From positions 248,001 through 312,000 of the forward strand of contig NZ_BBRI01000003.1 of assembly GCF_002090075.1 (NCBI RefSeq): 64,000 bases of DNA, in the 5' to 3' direction. Both the position numbers and the translations under genes were made by a program. Every line of letters begins with the position of its first letter. Positions within the stretch are counted from its first letter, which is position 1. Origin of the DNA: Demequina sp. NBRC 110052. GTDB taxonomy: Bacteria > Actinomycetota > Actinomycetes > Actinomycetales > Demequinaceae. Positions 27,448-36,668 of this stretch are shown piece by piece. A model generated the notes under the pieces. The model saw only the letters and a list, made by a program, of their open reading frames with translations. It made no database searches and was not told where the DNA came from.

Positions 27448-27618
27448 ATGACGTGGGAGGAAATCTTCGTGCCGGGCATGCAGGCCATGCGCGAGCAGCA
27501 GGCACGCGACAGGCTCACGCCACCGTCACTGCCTGCGCCAGCCGACAAGACGCCGAACCCGCCCGAGGGTGTGGTCATCCCTGGGCTGGATGAGCTCGAA
27601 CCATTCGCCGACGAGTAA
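27448..27618 (+). CDS. 56-residue small protein, unknown function
   Basis: A short frame starting MTWEEIFVPGMQAMREQQAR and ending with an acidic, Pro-rich tail (PGLDELEPFADE). It begins with an amphipathic helix and looks soluble. TAGCCT (27436-27441) sits 6 nt before the ATG, the same leaderless geometry as its neighbours, and codon positions show the strong third-position GC of real genes here. No family is recognised. Confidence 0.6.
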   Translation: MTWEEIFVPGMQAMREQQARDRLTPPSLPAPADKTPNPPEGVVIPGLDELEPFADE

Positions 27619-27630
27619 CCGCGCGCCCTG

Positions 27631-27680
27631 GTAGTCAATCAGAGTCGGCGAACGGCTTCCGATCAGCCCTGAATGACTAC
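27631..27680. repeat. 12-bp inverted repeat after the small ORF
   Basis: GTAGTCAATCAG (27631-27642) and CTGAATGACTAC (27669-27680) are complementary at 11 of 12 positions and enclose 26 nt. It lies 12 nt after the small-gene stop, on the far side of the transporter operon terminator. Confidence 0.5.
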
Positions 27681-27712
27681 TGGGATGCGGCGGGAGGGTC
27701 AGAGACGACGAA

Positions 27713-27742
27713 GGCGGGGCCCGGTGTGACCCGGACCCCGCC
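27713..27742. terminator. terminator of the peptide transporter operon
   Basis: GGCGGGG pairs with CCCCGCC, then a C/A mismatch and CCGG with CCGG, over a 6-nt loop. It follows the ATPase gene stop by about 40 nt on the minus strand and may also serve the small gene on the plus strand. Confidence 0.7.
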
Positions 27743-27783
27743 TCTCGACATTGCTGAACTCGCGCGTTAGGCGCCTGCGCCCA

Positions 27784-29577
27784 TCAGACCCCAGCCGCCT
27801 CGCGACGACGCGCCTGCTCCGCCGGGTCCGGAACCGGAACCGCGGCGATGAGCTTCTGCGTGTACTCGTGCTGCGGGTTCGAGATGATCTGCCGGGTGGT
27901 GCCCTGCTCGACGATCTCGCCGTTGCGCATCACCGCGATGCGGTCCGAGAGCTGCTCCACGACCGCGAGGTCGTGGCTCACGAACAGGCAGCCGAAGCCG
28001 TGCTCGGCCTGGAGGTCCGTGAAGATCTCGAGCACGCGCGCCTGCACCGACACATCGAGCGCCGAGGTCGGCTCGTCAGCGATGAGCAGCTTGGGCTCGA
28101 GCGCGAGCGCACGCGCGATACCGATGCGCTGACGCTGACCGCCCGAGAGCTCGTGCGGGTAGCGGTTGCGGTACATGCGGGGGATCTCGACCTGGTCGAG
28201 CAGCTCGTTGACGCGAGCGGTGACCTTGTCCTTCTTCCAGCCCGCGAGCACCAGCGGCTCACCCACCGACTGCCCGATGGGCCAGCGAGGGTTGAGCGAC
28301 GAGCCCGGGTCCTGGAAGACGATCGAGAACGACTTGCGCAGGTCCGCCAGGTCACGGTGGGAGATGCCATGCATGTCCTTGCCATTGACCGTGAGGGATC
28401 CTTCATGCACGGGCAGCAGACCGACGGCGCAACGGCCTACGGTCGTCTTGCCGGAGCCCGACTCGCCCACGAGCGCGACCATCTCGCCCTTGCGGATCTC
28501 GAGGTCGATGCCGTGCACCGCGCGGAAGGCCGGCGTCGAACCGTTCTTGGGGTACTCGATAACGAGCCCCTTTGCCTCGAGCACCTTGTCGGCCGTCTCC
28601 GGGATGCGGTTGTCAACCTTGTCCTTGAGCGAGGCACCCAGGTGAGGCACCGCGCTCAGCAGAGCCTTCGTGTACTCGTGCTTCGGGTTGGCGAAGATCT
28701 CGGCCGTGAGGCCCTCCTCGACCTGGCGGCCGTCCTTCATGACGAGGATGCGGTCCGCCATGTCCGCCACCACGCCCATGTCGTGCGTGATGAGGACGAT
28801 GCCCGCGTGGATGCGGTGCTTGAGGTCACGGATGAGTTCGAGGATCTCGGCCTGCACCGTCACGTCGAGCGCCGTGGTGGGCTCGTCCGCGAACAGTAGC
28901 GCGGGGTCGCACGCCAGCGCCTGTGCAATCATCGCGCGCTGGCGCTGACCGCCCGAGAGCTGGTGGGGGTACGAGTCGAAGCGGCGCTCCGGCTCGGGGA
29001 TCTCCACCATGGTGAGCAACTCGATGGCACGCGCCTTGGCGTCCGTCGGGTTCAGGTCGGTGTGCTGACGCAGCGTCTCGACGATCTGGAAGCCCACCGT
29101 GTAGACCGGGTTCATCGCGGTCATCGGCTCCTGGAAGATGACGCCGACCTGAGGCCCGCGCACCTTGGACAGCGCACGCTGCGACATCCCCACGAGCTCA
29201 GTGCCGTTGAGCTTGGCCGAGCCGTAGTGGCGACCGTTGCGCGGCAGCAGGCCGAGCATCGCCATCGAGGACTGAGTCTTGCCCGAGCCGGACTCGCCGA
29301 CGATCGCGAGGACCTCGCCCGCCTTGACCTGATAGGTCAGCTCGATCGCGGCCGGGACCCACTCGCCCTCGACGTAGAAGTCGACGTGCAGGTCGTCCAC
29401 GTCCAGCACCAGGTCACCGGGCTTGACCTTGTGTCCGATGCCCTCGACCGGCAGCTCGTCGGGGTAGTCCGTGGGGGCGTCCGACGCGGTGGTCGGCTCG
29501 GTCTCCACAACGGCCTCGTCAGCGGGGGTCACGTCCGATGCCGCCGGCTTCTCGCCGGAATTCCTACGGGGGCTCAC
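27784..29577 (-). CDS. oligopeptide ABC transporter, fused double ATPase
   Basis: 597 residues with two complete ABC cassettes of the DppD/DppF type in one chain. Cassette 1: Walker A 94-101 (GESGSGKT), LSGGQ 207-211, Walker B ending DE 231-232. Cassette 2: Walker A 371-378, LSGGQ about 477-481, Walker B ending near 502. It energises uptake of peptides or similar solutes through the two permeases encoded upstream. The GTG start overlaps the permease stop (GTGA at 29574-29577). Last gene of the four-gene operon. Confidence 0.94.
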   Translation of the reverse strand: MSPRRNSGEKPAASDVTPADEAVVETEPTTASDAPTDYPDELPVEGIGHKVKPGDLVLDVDDLHVDFYVEGEWVPAAIELTYQVKAGEVLAIVGESGSGKTQSSMAMLGLLPRNGRHYGSAKLNGTELVGMSQRALSKVRGPQVGVIFQEPMTAMNPVYTVGFQIVETLRQHTDLNPTDAKARAIELLTMVEIPEPERRFDSYPHQLSGGQRQRAMIAQALACDPALLFADEPTTALDVTVQAEILELIRDLKHRIHAGIVLITHDMGVVADMADRILVMKDGRQVEEGLTAEIFANPKHEYTKALLSAVPHLGASLKDKVDNRIPETADKVLEAKGLVIEYPKNGSTPAFRAVHGIDLEIRKGEMVALVGESGSGKTTVGRCAVGLLPVHEGSLTVNGKDMHGISHRDLADLRKSFSIVFQDPGSSLNPRWPIGQSVGEPLVLAGWKKDKVTARVNELLDQVEIPRMYRNRYPHELSGGQRQRIGIARALALEPKLLIADEPTSALDVSVQARVLEIFTDLQAEHGFGCLFVSHDLAVVEQLSDRIAVMRNGEIVEQGTTRQIISNPQHEYTQKLIAAVPVPDPAEQARRREAAGV

Positions 29578-30620
29578 GAACCCACCTCCGACTCCTTCTT
29601 GGTCGCGGCTCGCTTGGCGAACTCGCGCGCCTTCGGGATGCGCTTCTGGCGCGGGTCGAAGGCGTCGCGCAGTCCATCACCGATCAGGTTGATGGTCAGC
29701 GCGAAGGTGATGATGAACAGGCCGGGCCACCAGAACAGCCACGGGCGCACCTGGAACGACGTGCTGTACTCGGAGATGAGCTTTCCGAGCGACACGTTCG
29801 GCGCCTGGATTCCGAAACCGAGGAATGACAGTGCGGCCTCAAGGATCGTGGCCGCAGCCATGAGCAGCGTGGCGTTGACGATGATGACGCCCATCGCGTT
29901 CGGCAGGATGTGCCGGAACATGATCGAGCGGTCCTCAGCGCCAGCCACCTTCGCCGCGTCCACGAACTCGCGCTCGCGCAAGGACAGGTACTCGGCACGC
30001 ACCAGACGGGCGAGCCCGGGCCAGAGAAGCAGTCCGAGCACGAGGCCGAACACCCAGGGGTCCTTGGTGGTGATGGAGATGGGCCCGAACACGATGGACT
30101 TGTCCGAGAGCATGCGCCCCACGACGGCGGTGACCACCAGCGTCGGGATGGCGATGACGACCTCGGTCATGCGCATGAGCGCGTTGTCGAGCCAGCCTCG
30201 GTAGTAACCGGCGTAGGCGCCGATCGCGACGCCGAGCGCGGTGGCGACGACTCCCATGATGACCATCACGAGGACGGACACCTGCGCGCCCTGCATCACG
30301 CGGGCGAAGATGTCGCGTCCGATCTCGTCCTGGCCGAACGGGTGGTCGCCGATCTGGAACGAGCCGTCCTGGAAGCCCATCGTGGGCGCACCCTTGGGGT
30401 TGACGATGTCCGCGCGGTCGTTCGGGCCCCACTTCCACCAGCCGGGAATGCCCGCCACACCGATCGACGTGAAGACGATCACGACCGTGATCGCGAGCAC
30501 GACGGCCGAGACCATGGCCGCCTTGTGGCGGATGAAGCGGCCCCAGACGATCTTGCCGATCGAGAGGCCCTCGGTGTCGTCGACCACTGGTGCGGTCGCG
30601 GTGTTGTTCGAGTCTGTCAT
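29574..30620 (-). CDS. peptide ABC transporter permease, DppC type
   Basis: 348 residues. An OppC-type N-terminal segment with the first helix (about 35-58), then a periplasmic-side loop with FGQDEIGRDIFARVMQGAQV, typical of DppC/OppC, and five more helices. The cytoplasmic EAA coupling loop is EFVDAAKVAGAEDRSIMFRH. It overlaps both neighbours by 4 nt. Confidence 0.93.
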   Translation of the reverse strand: MTDSNNTATAPVVDDTEGLSIGKIVWGRFIRHKAAMVSAVVLAITVVIVFTSIGVAGIPGWWKWGPNDRADIVNPKGAPTMGFQDGSFQIGDHPFGQDEIGRDIFARVMQGAQVSVLVMVIMGVVATALGVAIGAYAGYYRGWLDNALMRMTEVVIAIPTLVVTAVVGRMLSDKSIVFGPISITTKDPWVFGLVLGLLLWPGLARLVRAEYLSLREREFVDAAKVAGAEDRSIMFRHILPNAMGVIIVNATLLMAAATILEAALSFLGFGIQAPNVSLGKLISEYSTSFQVRPWLFWWPGLFIITFALTINLIGDGLRDAFDPRQKRIPKAREFAKRAATKKESEVGS

Positions 30621-32143
30621 GCGTCCACCCTGATCCGGGGGTCGAGGACCGCGTAGAGGATGTCCGCGATCATATTTCCGATGACGAGCAGCACGCCGGT
30701 GACCAGGAAGTAGCCCATGAGCACGTTCGTGTTCGCCTCATGAAGTGCGTTCACGAACAGCTTGCCCATGCCGTTCCAGCCGAACACCGTCTCCGTGATG
30801 ACCGCGCCGCCGATGAGGCTCGCGAGGTCGACCGGGATGATGGTGGCGAGCGGGATCAGCGCGTTGCGGAACCCGTGACGCATCACGACCGTGCGCTCGG
30901 GCAGACCCTTGGCGCGCGCCGTGCGGATGTAGTCGAGGTTCATCACCTCGAGCATCGATCCGCGCATGTAGCGCGTGTAGCCGGCGAGCGAGATCAGGAT
31001 GATCGCCATGATCGGCAGAATCATGTGCGTGTAGGTGTCGAGCGTGCCCACCCAGTAGTTCGTGTTGCCGGACAGCTGCGGCGTGGAGGAGCCCACCGTG
31101 GCGATGGGACGACCGTTGATGGCCGCGGTCTCGTTGTAGGGCAGCCACCAGCTCATCAGGTAGTCGAGCCACAGCAGGCCGTAGACCAGCGCACCGGTGA
31201 TCGCACCCGCACGAGCCGAGACCTTCTTGTCCGGGCCGCGGAAGAGCAGGCCGACGACGTATCCGGCGGCGATGAACGCGAGCAGTTGGAGGAAGGCGAC
31301 GAGCCCGTCGGTGTACCCGAATGCGGTCTGCATGGGGAACCACGCGACGCCACCCACGAGGGCCATGACGAGCGTCGTGTAGAGCGCCCTTCGGTTGCCG
31401 AGACCAGCCGAAAGGAACGTCACGGCGACAGCGAATCCTGCGCCGAGCGCGAGGATCACGATCGGGCCGAGGCTCGGGTCGGTGAACCATCCGGTCGCGG
31501 ACATGACGCCCAGCACGATCATCGCGAAGACGCCTGAGGCACCTCCCGCGAGGAGGCGCGTCTTCCATTTGCCTCCCACGGCCGCGCCGACGACGACGGC
31601 AAGACCCGCGCCGATGATGAGCAGCGCGAGCGGTGGAATCACTGGGTCGGCGAGGAAGTCGTTGAAGCCGATCGCTCCCCACTGCTTGAGGAGCACCGCG
31701 ACCCAGAAGGAGGGAAGGGAGTAGAGGAGGAAGTTGACCACGGTCACGCCGTAGTCGAAGCCTGTGTATTGCCTCAGCGCGGAGATCACACCGATCATCA
31801 CGCCAAGGACGATCGCGGCGACAGAGGAGAAACCGATCAGCTTGAGCGTCTGGCCGGAGGCGGTGGCGATCATGTCGGTCACCTCCTGGCCCGTGCGGTA
31901 GTCGGTACCGAGATCGCCGCGGATCGCGTCGCTGGCCCAGTAGAAATACCGAACGGGAACGGCGACGTCGAGGTTGAGCTCCGCGGTGCGAGCTGCGATG
32001 AGCTCGTCGCGGTTCTTCTGCTGTGACGCGCGGAGATCATCCAGCGGGTCGCCCGCGTTGGCGGCGAGGAGGAAGAAGAGATACGTGGCGGCTGCGAGCA
32101 CGCCGAGGGCGATGCCGAGCCGCTTGAAGATGAAGCGGGTCAT
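30617..32143 (-). CDS. peptide ABC transporter permease, DppB type, with large membrane insertion
   Basis: 508 residues, against roughly 310-340 for usual DppB/OppB proteins. Residues 1-160 and about 365-508 align in layout with DppB: N-terminal helix, GDLGTDYRTG, and the EAA loop TARAKGLPERTVVMRHGFRN at about 408-427. Between them an insertion of some 170-200 residues adds five or more hydrophobic segments (about 168-190, 200-217, 225-246, 255-270, 280-300 and 313-333). The ATG at 32141-32143 begins the conserved MTRFIFKRLG. It overlaps the DppC gene by 4 nt (ATGA). Confidence 0.9.
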   Translation of the reverse strand: MTRFIFKRLGIALGVLAAATYLFFLLAANAGDPLDDLRASQQKNRDELIAARTAELNLDVAVPVRYFYWASDAIRGDLGTDYRTGQEVTDMIATASGQTLKLIGFSSVAAIVLGVMIGVISALRQYTGFDYGVTVVNFLLYSLPSFWVAVLLKQWGAIGFNDFLADPVIPPLALLIIGAGLAVVVGAAVGGKWKTRLLAGGASGVFAMIVLGVMSATGWFTDPSLGPIVILALGAGFAVAVTFLSAGLGNRRALYTTLVMALVGGVAWFPMQTAFGYTDGLVAFLQLLAFIAAGYVVGLLFRGPDKKVSARAGAITGALVYGLLWLDYLMSWWLPYNETAAINGRPIATVGSSTPQLSGNTNYWVGTLDTYTHMILPIMAIILISLAGYTRYMRGSMLEVMNLDYIRTARAKGLPERTVVMRHGFRNALIPLATIIPVDLASLIGGAVITETVFGWNGMGKLFVNALHEANTNVLMGYFLVTGVLLVIGNMIADILYAVLDPRIRVDA

Positions 32144-32182
32144 AGGGGTAATAGAGCTTCCGGTCTGGGACGGCGGATGGGA

Positions 32183-32213
32183 CCGCCGCACGTCAGGGTA
32201 CAACGTGCGGCGG
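32183..32213. terminator. intra-operon hairpin between binding protein and permease genes
   Basis: CCGCCGCACGT (32183-32193) and ACGTGCGGCGG (32203-32213) form a perfect 11-bp stem with a 9-nt loop, in the 126-nt gap between the substrate-binding protein and the DppB gene. No T run follows. It most likely attenuates read-through or protects the upstream mRNA, which would keep the binding protein in excess. Confidence 0.65.
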
Positions 32214-32269
32214 CCCCATCCCTGGGCCCTGCGTTCGCCGGGGTCCCGGAGAACGCTGGTCGCCGAGGC

Positions 32270-34078
32270 TTACTCAGCGGCCGGAACGCCCCACTCCCAG
32301 TAGTTCCAGAAGATGGTCGGCGACAGCGGGGACGTCGACACACCGGTCATGTCGGCGTCGTACACCGTCACACCCGGGAACTGGAACACGGTGATGCCGT
32401 AGGCGTCGTTCCAGAGCTCCGCGTCGATCTGCTGAAGCAGCTCGATCTGGCGGTCCTCATCGAACGTCGTCGACAGCTCGGTGTACGCGGCGTCCACCGC
32501 GTCGTTGGCGTAGCCCGTGAAGTTCGAGCCGCCGTCCGAACGGAAGATCGACTCGGCGCCCAGCGGGGACGTCGAGGTCGACTGCCAGCCGAAGAACCAC
32601 GCGTCGTAGTCCGGGGTGCCCAGGAGGGAGCCCCACGACTCGTTGCCGCCGTCGATCAGGTTGAAGCCGGCCTCAGCGAGCTGAGCCTGGTACAGGGTGA
32701 ACTCGTTGACGCGACGCGTGTTGTTCGACGCGTACAGCATGTTCACGTCGACAGGCGTCTCGACACCGGCCTGCTCGAGCAGCGCGAGGGCAGCCTCGGC
32801 GTCGCCCTGGCCGTAGACCTCGGAGCCGTTGTTGGCGATCGAGTCCTCGTAGCCGGGGGCACCGGGGAGGAAGACCTGCGACTGGTTCCACTTCGCGTCC
32901 TCCTGGAGGGGGACGATCAGCTTGTCGAGGACCTCGTTGACGTCGATCGCCGTGATGAAGGCCTGGCGGACCAGCTTCGCGGTCTCGGCGTCGCCACCGT
33001 AGGTGGCCGGGTCGAACGGGCCGCCGTTGGCGAAGTTGAGATCGATGTGCTCGTACACGGCCTCCGGCTCGGTGTCGACGACGACCGAGTCGCCCAGGGC
33101 CTGCGCAGCCTCGAGGATGTCCGAGGTGGCCTGCGGCTGGGTGATGGAGATCTCACCGTTCTGGATGGCCTGGATGGAGGCCAGCGGGTCGGTGACGTAG
33201 CGAACCGTGATGGTCTCGACGGACGGCGCGGGGCCGGCCGTGAAGCCCTCGCGGGCGGACAGGGTGATGTACTCGTCCTGGACGAAGTCCGTGATCTCGT
33301 ACGGGCCGTTGCCGACCAGCAGGTTGAGGTCCTCCTCGGCGGGCATCTCGACGATGTCGAAGTCGAGGTTCCACACGTTGGCGAGCTTGACCAGCGTCTC
33401 GGTGTCCGAGTTCATGATCGCGTCGATGACGGCCTGCTTGGCCTCGTCCGCGTCCTCGATGCCGAGCGCGCGCTGCGCGACCACGTGGGCAGGGACGCCC
33501 ACGCCGGTCATGTTGAGCTTCCAGTCGATGGAGGGCTCGGTGTAGGTGAGCTCGAACGTGCCGTCCTCAGTGATCTCGGGCAGCTCGGTGTTCGAGATGG
33601 CGGTGCCGTACACGACCGAGTCGAACCAGACCTGCGCGTCGTTCGGGACGATGACGCCGGTCTCCTCGTCGTACTCGGGCTCACCCTCGTTGAAGTAACC
33701 GGACAGCGCTGCCCAGTTGAGGAGGAGGTCCGCGTTGTCGACGGCGACGCCGTCCGACCAGGTGACGCCGTCGGCGAGGTCGTACGACACCGTCATCGGC
33801 TCCTCGGAGACGAGCTCCATGGTGCCGAAGTCCGTGTTGTCGATGAGCTCCTGGTCCGCGTTGTAGTAGTTGAAGCTCTGCTGCGTCATGTAGAGGATGA
33901 CGGCGTTCGCAGTGGCGTTACCGGACGAGGTGCTCGAGTTAAGCGAGTACAACGGCTGGTTCCAGGCCACCGTGACCGCGGTGTTCTCCACGATCGCAGA
34001 CTGTGCAGAGCAAGCTGCCAGGGCCAGGGTGGACGCCGCGGCGACCGCCAGACCCTTACTCCATGCGCCGAGCTTCAT
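32270..34078 (-). CDS. peptide ABC transporter substrate-binding lipoprotein (SBP family 5)
   Basis: 602 residues. The lipobox LALAAC places the acylated Cys at residue 23. The mature protein has the family 5 fold (YSLNSSTSSGNATANAVILY, AYDLADGVTWSDGVAVDNAD, then the second lobe DLNFANGGPFDPATY). It delivers peptides or related solutes to the permease pair encoded next. The ATG at 34076-34078 has AAGGAG about 7 nt upstream; longer in-frame starts are not supported. First gene of the operon. Confidence 0.93.
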   Translation of the reverse strand: MKLGAWSKGLAVAAASTLALAACSAQSAIVENTAVTVAWNQPLYSLNSSTSSGNATANAVILYMTQQSFNYYNADQELIDNTDFGTMELVSEEPMTVSYDLADGVTWSDGVAVDNADLLLNWAALSGYFNEGEPEYDEETGVIVPNDAQVWFDSVVYGTAISNTELPEITEDGTFELTYTEPSIDWKLNMTGVGVPAHVVAQRALGIEDADEAKQAVIDAIMNSDTETLVKLANVWNLDFDIVEMPAEEDLNLLVGNGPYEITDFVQDEYITLSAREGFTAGPAPSVETITVRYVTDPLASIQAIQNGEISITQPQATSDILEAAQALGDSVVVDTEPEAVYEHIDLNFANGGPFDPATYGGDAETAKLVRQAFITAIDVNEVLDKLIVPLQEDAKWNQSQVFLPGAPGYEDSIANNGSEVYGQGDAEAALALLEQAGVETPVDVNMLYASNNTRRVNEFTLYQAQLAEAGFNLIDGGNESWGSLLGTPDYDAWFFGWQSTSTSPLGAESIFRSDGGSNFTGYANDAVDAAYTELSTTFDEDRQIELLQQIDAELWNDAYGITVFQFPGVTVYDADMTGVSTSPLSPTIFWNYWEWGVPAAE

Positions 34079-34356
34079 ACTCGACTCCTTTCCATCATCG
34101 TGTCGCGGCCCCAGTGTCGCTGATGTGGTTCCCCGCCGGGGCGCGCACGCTTGCCACGGGGTGTCTCCCCGCGTGCCGAACATCGTAGGTAGCCTTCTGT
34201 GACGCCTGCGTTACAGATCGCGAAATCACGATGTTTCGTGGCCTAAATGTAACCGAACTGGCACTGAATGCGGGAAATCCTGCGCTATTGGGACCTTTGC
34301 GCAGGAATCCTCGGCCTTGAGACGCGGATGTCAGGGACGGATGCCACAGTGGCCGC

Positions 34357-35649
34357 ATGGAGATCGTCATCGGAGCATTCGTCGGCGCCGCGCTGGGCGC
34401 GCTCATCGCGGCGCTCGTGGTGGGGGCGCGCGCCTCAGGCGTCCGCGCTCGCCTCGAATCGGAGGTCGCCGCATCCGCCCGACGCGAGACGGACCTTCGC
34501 GCCGAGCACGAGAGATACGTGGCTCAGTTGCGAGGGGATCACGAGACGCTGCGCGCGCAGTTCCAGGCGCTGTCCTCGGAGGTGCTGGACCGCAGTCAGC
34601 GGACGCTGCTCGCCGCCGCGGAGGAGCGACTGTCGCGGGAGAGGGTTGCGGCGGAGGCCGAATCGGCCAAGCGCGAGCAGGCGGTGCGGCGCCTCGTCGA
34701 ACCGATGACCAAGGCGCTCGACGAGGTGAGGCGTCAGACCACGGAGGCGGACCGCGCACGTGCCCAGTCCCAGGCGCAGCTGTCGGAGCAGGTGCGGCGC
34801 ATGCTCGAGAGCTCGGAGCAGCTGGGCAAGCAGACCGAGAGCCTGCGCAGCGCGCTGCGTCGCCCTGAGGTGAGGGGGCGCTGGGGCGAGCTGCATCTCA
34901 GGCGCGTCGTCGAGGTGGCCGGCCTCGTCAACGGCGTCGACTTCGACGAGCAGTCGTCGGACACGACCGCGGAGGGCGCACGGCTGCGTCCCGACATGAT
35001 CGTCACGCTCGCGGGCGGACGCCGGATCGTGGTGGACGCGAAGACGCCGCTGGACGCGCTGCTCGACATGGATGCGGACCCCGACCACGCGCAGGAGCAC
35101 GCCGAGCGCCACGTGCGGAACGTGAGGCAGCGCGTCAAGGAGCTCAGCTCGAAGGCCTACCGGGAGCAGTTCGGCTCCGCCGTGGACTTCTCCGTGCTCT
35201 TCCTTCCCGCGGAGTCCTTCCTGCAGGTCGCCACCGAGCACGACCCGCACCTGATGACGGACGCGTACGACCAGGGAGTGATCATCGCGACACCCACCGT
35301 GCTCGTGGCGATGTTGCGCACCGTCGCGCACACGTGGAAGGCGGAGGCGCTCGCACAGAACGCGCAGGAGGTCCTGGACACGGGTCAGGAGCTGTACAAG
35401 CGGCTCTCGACCATGGGCGACCACCTTGCGAAGGTCGGCAAGGCGATCGACCAAGCGGGAGAGGCCTACAACCGCACGATCGGGTCGATGGAGCGCAGCG
35501 TCCTGCCGCAAGCCCGCAGGTTCGCGTCGCTGCAGCGGCTCGACGACGCCTTCGAGACGCGCGAGGTCGAGGGGACGGTACGGCAGCTCACCGCGCCGGA
35601 GCTCGTGGAGGGCGGGACGACTGAGGCGGATCCTGACTCAGACGCGTGA
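34357..35649 (+). CDS. rmuC: DNA recombination protein RmuC
   Basis: 430 residues: an N-terminal membrane helix (about 4-25), a long coiled coil (about 30-160; rich in Glu, Arg, Gln and Ala), then the RmuC nuclease-like domain (LRRPEVRGRWGELHLRRVVE, VVDAKTPLDALLDM, PAESFLQVATEHDPHLM). It limits inversions at short inverted repeats in E. coli. CACAGT (34345-34350) stands 6 nt before the ATG, so a leaderless start is possible. Its 3' end converges with ispH, 10 nt apart. Confidence 0.92.
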   Translation: MEIVIGAFVGAALGALIAALVVGARASGVRARLESEVAASARRETDLRAEHERYVAQLRGDHETLRAQFQALSSEVLDRSQRTLLAAAEERLSRERVAAEAESAKREQAVRRLVEPMTKALDEVRRQTTEADRARAQSQAQLSEQVRRMLESSEQLGKQTESLRSALRRPEVRGRWGELHLRRVVEVAGLVNGVDFDEQSSDTTAEGARLRPDMIVTLAGGRRIVVDAKTPLDALLDMDADPDHAQEHAERHVRNVRQRVKELSSKAYREQFGSAVDFSVLFLPAESFLQVATEHDPHLMTDAYDQGVIIATPTVLVAMLRTVAHTWKAEALAQNAQEVLDTGQELYKRLSTMGDHLAKVGKAIDQAGEAYNRTIGSMERSVLPQARRFASLQRLDDAFETREVEGTVRQLTAPELVEGGTTEADPDSDA

Positions 35650-35659
35650 CGCACACGCT

Positions 35660-36637
35660 TCAGGCGCGCGTGGCGGCCTCCTTGGCCTTGAGGTCGGCAC
35701 GGATCTCGCGTGGCAGCGAGAACATGAGGTCCTCCGTCGCCGTCCGGACCTCCTCGACCGTCTCGTAGCCGCGGGTCGCGAGAGCGTCCAGCACGTCGCG
35801 CACCAGGATCTCCGGCACCGAGGCGCCCGAGGTGACGCCTACGGTCGCGACGCCGTCGAACCAGGCGGGGTCGATCTCCGTCGCGCGGTCGATGCGGTGG
35901 GAGGCTCCCGCACCCGACTGCAGAGCGACCTCGACGAGGCGGACCGAGTTGGAGGAGTTCGCCGAGCCGACCACGATCACCAGATCGGCCTGGGGCGCGA
36001 TCTTCTTCACCGCGACCTGGCGGTTCTGCGTGGCGTAGCAGATGTCGTCGCTCGGCGGGTCCTGCAGGTTCGGGAAGCGCTCGCGCAGTCGGCGCACCGT
36101 CTCCATGGTCTCGTCGACCGAGAGCGTGGTCTGCGACAGCCACACGACGTTGTCAGGGTCAGGCACCTCGATGAGGTCCGCATCCTCGGGAGAGTTCACG
36201 ACGATCGTGTGCTCGGGAGCCTCGCCCGCAGTGCCCTCGACCTCCTCGTGACCCGTGTGGCCGATGAGCAGGATGGTCTGATTCGACTTCGCGAAGCGCA
36301 CGGCCTCCTTGTGCACCTTCGTCACGAGCGGGCAGGTCGCGTCGATCGTCAGCAGGTTGCGCGAATCGGCAGACTCCCGCACCGCAGGCGAGACGCCGTG
36401 AGCGGAGAACACGACGCGCGCACCCTCGGGCACCTCGTCCGTCTCCTCGACGAAGATCGCGCCACGCTCGGACAGCGTCTCCACGACGTACTTGTTGTGC
36501 ACGATCTCCTTGCGCACATAGATGGGCGCTCCGTGGAGCTCGAGAGCCTTCTCGACGGCGATCACGGCGCGGTCCACGCCCGCGCAGTACCCGCGGGGAG
36601 CGGCGAGCAGGACCTTCTTCTCGGCGGTGCTGGGCAT
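35660..36637 (-). CDS. ispH: 4-hydroxy-3-methylbut-2-enyl diphosphate reductase
   Basis: Last enzyme of the MEP isoprenoid pathway; a [4Fe-4S] protein that reduces HMBPP to IPP and DMAPP. The three cluster cysteines are Cys18 ([11 protein letters not shown]), Cys102 ([11 protein letters not shown]) and Cys200 ([10 protein letters not shown]); His80 and His130 line the substrate pocket. 325 residues from the ATG at 36635-36637, which TAGGAT (36645-36650) precedes by 7 nt; longer in-frame starts would cross that promoter. Divergent from xseA. Confidence 0.95.
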   Translation of the reverse strand: MPSTAEKKVLLAAPRGYCAGVDRAVIAVEKALELHGAPIYVRKEIVHNKYVVETLSERGAIFVEETDEVPEGARVVFSAHGVSPAVRESADSRNLLTIDATCPLVTKVHKEAVRFAKSNQTILLIGHTGHEEVEGTAGEAPEHTIVVNSPEDADLIEVPDPDNVVWLSQTTLSVDETMETVRRLRERFPNLQDPPSDDICYATQNRQVAVKKIAPQADLVIVVGSANSSNSVRLVEVALQSGAGASHRIDRATEIDPAWFDGVATVGVTSGASVPEILVRDVLDALATRGYETVEEVRTATEDLMFSLPREIRADLKAKEAATRA

Positions 36638-36668
36638 GGCTGACATCCTACGTGGCAGGCTGGTGGGC

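Noticed and set aside
25782-27593. A 603-codon plus-strand frame over the cupin and ychF genes
   Set aside because: It is antisense to two well-recognised genes and has the composition of a shadow frame.
32183-32213. Riboswitch between transporter genes
   Set aside because: A single simple stem with no conserved aptamer-like segments; intra-operon attenuation or mRNA protection explains it.
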